Below are positions 60,795-64,000 of a stretch of 64,000 nucleotides of DNA, in pieces. The DNA is taken from positions 1 to 64,000 of the forward strand of contig CAYZXD010000010.1 in NCBI GenBank assembly GCA_964482325.1. Reading direction: 5' to 3'. Position numbers and translations under genes: made by a program. The DNA comes from CAYZJV01 sp964482325 (lineage in GTDB: Bacteria > Spirochaetota > Spirochaetia > Sphaerochaetales > Sphaerochaetaceae). The notes beneath the pieces are model-generated. The model was not told the DNA's origin. It ran no database searches and saw only the letters and a program-made list of their open reading frames with translations. Positions within the stretch are counted from its first letter, which is position 1. Every line of letters starts with the position of its first letter.

Positions 60795-62147
60795 TTAGGC
60801 AAACCAGGAAAATCCATTCTTCCGGGCGATGTCAGCGGTAAACCGCGGAAGCGTGCGAACGGGATATACCTCCATTGGCAGTTCCCGTTCCAGCATGGGT
60901 GCGACAACACGCCACGATTCGGTGATCTCACGCATGGTAGGAAACAGGCTTTTATCACCTTGCAGAATTTTTTTGACTATCTGCTCGTAGGCCTCAGGGG
61001 TATTCGCTCCGAAAGTCTCAGCCTGATTGAAACGGAATCTCACCGGTTTCGATTTCCACGAAGTATCGGGTTCTTTCAGATTCATACTGATATCGATCGT
61101 CAGTTCGGGATGAATCGTAATAATCACCCCATTTTCCCCTATCGATGTATCATGCATGACCTGCTGGGTTGTGTTCCGGAATTTCACATAAATGAGTGAT
61201 TTGGCATCCTTCTGCATCTTTCCGGTACGAATATAGATGGGGACACCGGCAAAATAGTAGGTATTCACCGAAAGCTTCAGGGCGGCATAGGTCGGAGTAT
61301 GCACCACATGCCCGCTATGAGCTCCGAGTGATTCATACCGACCGGTATAAAATTCCGATACCGGAGCAATGCTACGCAACACTTTGACTTTTTCCACGGC
61401 GATATCTTCAGGAGAAAGGGTTGCCGGTTCATTCATGGTCAGATAGGTAATAATTTGCATGATATGGTTTTGAATGGTATCACGTACCACGCCGATTTGT
61501 TCGTAAAATCCTAACCGCTGGTCTACGCCATGTGTTTCATCGAATATGATCTGAATACTTTCAATCGACCGGTTATCCCAGATACTTCGGATAATATCGT
61601 TGTGGAAGCGGAGGATCAGGAGATTCTGCATAAACTCTTTCCCGAGATAGTGATCTACACGATAAATTTCCCGATCATCAAACGCCTGAAGCAGTATCTC
61701 ATTATAACGTTGGGCACTGGTCAGATCGAATCCGAACGGTTTTTCCACGACAATCTTTTTTGTAAGCGAGCACTCACAGGAGAGTTGAGAATCCACCGCC
61801 TGAATCTGCTTGATCGCCTCTTCATACAGAGAAGGTTGCAGAGCCATGTAATAAATCAACTCCGCTTCCTGATGCCCGCCGATGATCTCGGTGATGGCTT
61901 TCATCAGCGGTCCGGTTGCGCCAGGGTCCGCCATATCATAATACAGATATTGAAGATGACCGAGAAACTGCTCGGATGCCGTTTCAGATACCATAGCCGC
62001 AAGAAATTCATCGCGATCGGAAAATCGTCTCCCAAGGGCTAGTACGGTAAAATCAAACCCTTGCTGCATCAAATGCTCGTAGGCGGGATAGAGTTTTTTC
62101 AGTGCGAGATCACCGGTACCGCCGAACTGAATTACCACACGTTTCAT
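60795..62147 (-). CDS. zwf: Glucose-6-phosphate 1-dehydrogenase
   Basis: A 450-residue NADP-dependent enzyme that oxidises glucose 6-phosphate to 6-phosphogluconolactone. The dinucleotide motif is G-G-T-G-D-L-A near the start, and the active site R-V-D-H-Y-L-G-K-E has the catalytic His and the substrate Lys. Slightly shorter than the usual 480-500 residues. AGGAGG precedes the ATG, which overlaps the pgl stop by four bases. Confidence 0.95.
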   Translation of the reverse strand: MKRVVIQFGGTGDLALKKLYPAYEHLMQQGFDFTVLALGRRFSDRDEFLAAMVSETASEQFLGHLQYLYYDMADPGATGPLMKAITEIIGGHQEAELIYYMALQPSLYEEAIKQIQAVDSQLSCECSLTKKIVVEKPFGFDLTSAQRYNEILLQAFDDREIYRVDHYLGKEFMQNLLILRFHNDIIRSIWDNRSIESIQIIFDETHGVDQRLGFYEQIGVVRDTIQNHIMQIITYLTMNEPATLSPEDIAVEKVKVLRSIAPVSEFYTGRYESLGAHSGHVVHTPTYAALKLSVNTYYFAGVPIYIRTGKMQKDAKSLIYVKFRNTTQQVMHDTSIGENGVIITIHPELTIDISMNLKEPDTSWKSKPVRFRFNQAETFGANTPEAYEQIVKKILQGDKSLFPTMREITESWRVVAPMLERELPMEVYPVRTLPRFTADIARKNGFSWFA

Positions 62148-62815
62148 GGTGCAACCTCCTGAATATCGGTGACCACCTCAACACTGAACCATTCCTGCGG
62201 AAAGTAGCGGCACGGCAGGGTGGAGGGATTTTCTGTTCCAGCAAGAAACCGTTCAAGAGCAATACGTTTGCCCTCACCAAAGAATAATAGTGATACCTGA
62301 GCCCGTTTGGCGCAGTTTTTCAATCCGCGATAGGTTACCGTCAATCGCTCAGGCGGTGGTTTGGGACTACCATCTACATATACAACTTCTGGACAGGTAA
62401 GGGCATCGAGTTCAGGATAAGACCCGGGGAAAAGACTCGCGATATGACCGTCTTCCCCGACCCCGAGATAGAGAAGTTCAAGTTGCTGTGAACTTGCTAC
62501 GAATGGATGACCTTCCTGTGGAAGATGTATCTGCGACCTCCGGAAAATTCCCTGATCAATTATCTGCTGCAATCCTGTGTTCAGCAGAGTATCGAGGTTC
62601 CTCGACCCCGTTATCCGCTCATCAACTAGATACAGATGCACCCGCTTCAATACCGCAGGGGGACACTGTACGATACCTCCGATTACAGCAACAGCACCTC
62701 TGCCTCCGGGTACTCCGATAAGAATTTCCCGATCACTGCGTTGCGCTACCTGTTGGATCTGCGCCGTTACCACGGCGGAATACGCTTCAGGATGTTGTAC
62801 CATCAGTTTTTTCAT
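62144..62815 (-). CDS. pgl: 6-Phosphogluconolactonase
   Basis: A 223-residue enzyme of the DevB/SOL family hydrolysing 6-phosphogluconolactone: G-V-P-G-G-R-G near residue 35, L-Y-L-V-D-E-R and G-V-G-E-D-G-H-I-A-S-L-F-P near residue 120. Upstream of zwf with a four-base overlap, so both oxidative pentose-phosphate steps are made together, supplying NADPH. A -10-like TATCAT lies six bases before the ATG. Confidence 0.9.
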   Translation of the reverse strand: MKKLMVQHPEAYSAVVTAQIQQVAQRSDREILIGVPGGRGAVAVIGGIVQCPPAVLKRVHLYLVDERITGSRNLDTLLNTGLQQIIDQGIFRRSQIHLPQEGHPFVASSQQLELLYLGVGEDGHIASLFPGSYPELDALTCPEVVYVDGSPKPPPERLTVTYRGLKNCAKRAQVSLLFFGEGKRIALERFLAGTENPSTLPCRYFPQEWFSVEVVTDIQEVAP

Positions 62816-62856
62816 GCACCTATGATACTGATTTTTCCTGCTATCGAACAGGTTCC

Positions 62857-64000
62857 TCAGATGATATCGAGTTTCCTGGCTTCCTCGCCGATGATTTGTA
62901 CAGCAGTATCGATTTCCTCATCAGTATGAATGGCCATACAGGATGTACGCAGCAGAGCTCTCTGTGGAGGAACGGCAGGACTGATCACCGGATTCACATA
63001 CACTCCCCGCTCAAACACATGCTTCCACAGTTGGAAAGTCTTCTCATTATCGCCGATAATCAGCGGCACAATAGGGGTTTCGGATGTTCCGATATTAAAT
63101 CCCAGATCAGTAAATCCTTCACGCATCCGAAGGGCATTATGCTGCAGGCGATGTACAATCTGTGGCTCTGTTTCGATAATCTCCAATGATTTCATAGCAG
63201 CGGCAATATTTGCAGGCGGCATAGATGCACTGAAGATAAGCGGCCGGGCGAAATGCTTGATATAATCAATGACCCCTTCCTCTCCAGCGACAAATCCACC
63301 GATGGAACCGAATGATTTACTGAACGTACACATCAGGAGATCACACAGGGAAAAATCGTTTCCATGATGTTCACAGGTTCCTCTCCCTGTATCACCCACT
63401 ACACCGAGTGCATGAGCTTCATCAAGATAGATTCCCGCGTTATAGGCATCAGCAATCTTTCTGATCTCGGGAAGGAAGGCAATATCCCCTTCCATGGAAA
63501 AGACTCCATCCAGCACAATCAACTTAGGTGCATCCAAGGGTATGCGTTGCAGTACCTGTTCGAGATCTTCAATATTATTGTGTTTATACCGATGAAGATT
63601 TACCTGTTTTTTTGTCCCTTCACCGAGAAAAATACCATCCATGATTGAGGCATGGTCGTACTTATCCACAATCACATGTTCACCTCGTCCAAGCAATGCT
63701 GCTAGGGAACCGAGATTGGTCTGGTATCCTGTGGTAAAACAGAGCGCTGCCGGTTTCCTGACAAAACGGGCAAGCCGATGCTCCAGTTCTTCATGCAGGT
63801 CAAGCGTTCCATTCATAAATCGCGAACCGCTGCAACTCGTTCCGTATCGTTCGGCAGCTACTTCTGCAGCTTTCTTAACCCGTGGGTCATTGGCTAGGCC
63901 GAGATAGTTGTTCGATCCGAGCATGATCATTTCACGGCCGTCGATATACACACGAGATCCTTCACTTCGAGAAATCGGTTTGAAAAACGGATATAATCCA
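62857..64000 (-). CDS. Alpha-oxoamine synthase (KBL/BioF/serine palmitoyltransferase family), 5' end beyond window
   Basis: A PLP-dependent enzyme whose frame stays open to the end of the window. The visible 380 residues begin with G-L-Y-P-F-F-K-P-I-S and contain M-L-G-S-N-N-Y-L-G-L, D-E-A-H-A-L-G-V-V-G and T-F-S-K-S-F-G-S-I-G-G with the PLP Lys. The family joins an amino acid with an acyl-CoA: glycine C-acetyltransferase, 8-amino-7-oxononanoate synthase or serine palmitoyltransferase. The G-L-Y-P-F-F start is like the serine palmitoyltransferase-like branch. Ends 41 bases before pgl. Confidence 0.88.
   Translation of the reverse strand, partial: GLYPFFKPISRSEGSRVYIDGREMIMLGSNNYLGLANDPRVKKAAEVAAERYGTSCSGSRFMNGTLDLHEELEHRLARFVRKPAALCFTTGYQTNLGSLAALLGRGEHVIVDKYDHASIMDGIFLGEGTKKQVNLHRYKHNNIEDLEQVLQRIPLDAPKLIVLDGVFSMEGDIAFLPEIRKIADAYNAGIYLDEAHALGVVGDTGRGTCEHHGNDFSLCDLLMCTFSKSFGSIGGFVAGEEGVIDYIKHFARPLIFSASMPPANIAAAMKSLEIIETEPQIVHRLQHNALRMREGFTDLGFNIGTSETPIVPLIIGDNEKTFQLWKHVFERGVYVNPVISPAVPPQRALLRTSCMAIHTDEEIDTAVQIIGEEARKLDII

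Noticed and set aside
1..64000. CRISPR arrays, rRNA and tRNA genes
   Set aside because: No regularly spaced repeats and no tRNA or rRNA sequence were recognised by eye; short tRNAs cannot be fully excluded without a covariance search.

Overview
The window is a chromosome segment of an anaerobic, fermentative, sodium-dependent bacterium with roughly balanced base composition. Gene content suggests a free-living, possibly salt- or alkali-adapted spirochaete. The pointers are ferredoxin-linked branched 2-oxoacid oxidation feeding phosphotransbutyrylase and butyrate kinase, a three-gene NAD(P)-linked [FeFe] hydrogenase, Na+-NQR-like and Mrp-type sodium machinery, a sucrose-phosphate synthase and an RRM-type RNA-binding protein. 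No rRNA, universal ribosomal protein or other firm phylogenetic marker is present, so the placement is an inference. It is a draft assembly: a 100-base run of N (13430-13529) interrupts the region between a diguanylate cyclase and corA, and one gene (DUF438, 59514-60754) is split by a one-base frameshift.

Layout. 1-2.4 kb: cyclic-nucleotide-binding protein, flavin-binding protein and aldehyde dehydrogenase. 2.5-4.6 kb: RRM protein and isocitrate dehydrogenase, the latter bracketed by imperfect direct repeats. 4.9-10.5 kb: one long plus-strand run of LysE exporter, PII-like protein, PTS EIIA-like protein and a seven-gene Mrp/Mbh-type antiporter. 10.6-27 kb: mixed genes, including a secreted InlB-repeat protein, a Cache-GGDEF enzyme, CorA, an HAD phosphatase, a ZIP transporter with YgbA, a secreted metalloprotease with beta-propeller repeats, aconitase, an ATPase-less DUF4143 protein and a bifunctional sucrose-phosphate synthase/phosphatase. 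27-33.7 kb: tandem UspA and the divergent hydrogenase operon. 33.7-40.9 kb: an RND efflux operon and mannose-1-phosphate guanylyltransferase. 41-45.8 kb: DUF72, a catalytically degenerate ImuB-like polymerase and a DnaE2-like polymerase. 45.9-50.3 kb: an nqrBCDEF-like operon without nqrA. 50.3-57 kb: GGDEF/HD-GYP, ptb, buk and a 2-oxoacid:ferredoxin oxidoreductase. 57.2-64 kb: acyl-CoA synthetase, DUF1858 and DUF438, zwf-pgl, and a partial alpha-oxoamine synthase.

How it fits together. The 2-oxoacid oxidoreductase yields reduced ferredoxin and acyl-CoA; Ptb and Buk turn the acyl-CoA into acid plus ATP. Reduced ferredoxin and NAD(P)H can be reoxidised by the hydrogenase, whose second subunit is fused to a GltD/NfnB-like flavoprotein. 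The Nqr-like complex and the Mrp-like antiporter couple redox and proton gradients to sodium. Sucrose synthesis fits osmoprotection.

Regulatory reading. Several promoters have a clear -35/-10 pair whose predicted start of transcription falls on or next to the ATG, with no ribosome-binding site (59, 4922, 15438, 16297, 18535, 40860 on the minus strand, 40969). This suggests leaderless messages are common here. Dyads overlapping promoters were found before the hydrogenase operon (Rex-like), the polymerase operon, the 2-oxoacid oxidoreductase operon and the DUF1858-DUF438 operon. I recognised no tRNA, rRNA, CRISPR array or insertion sequence.
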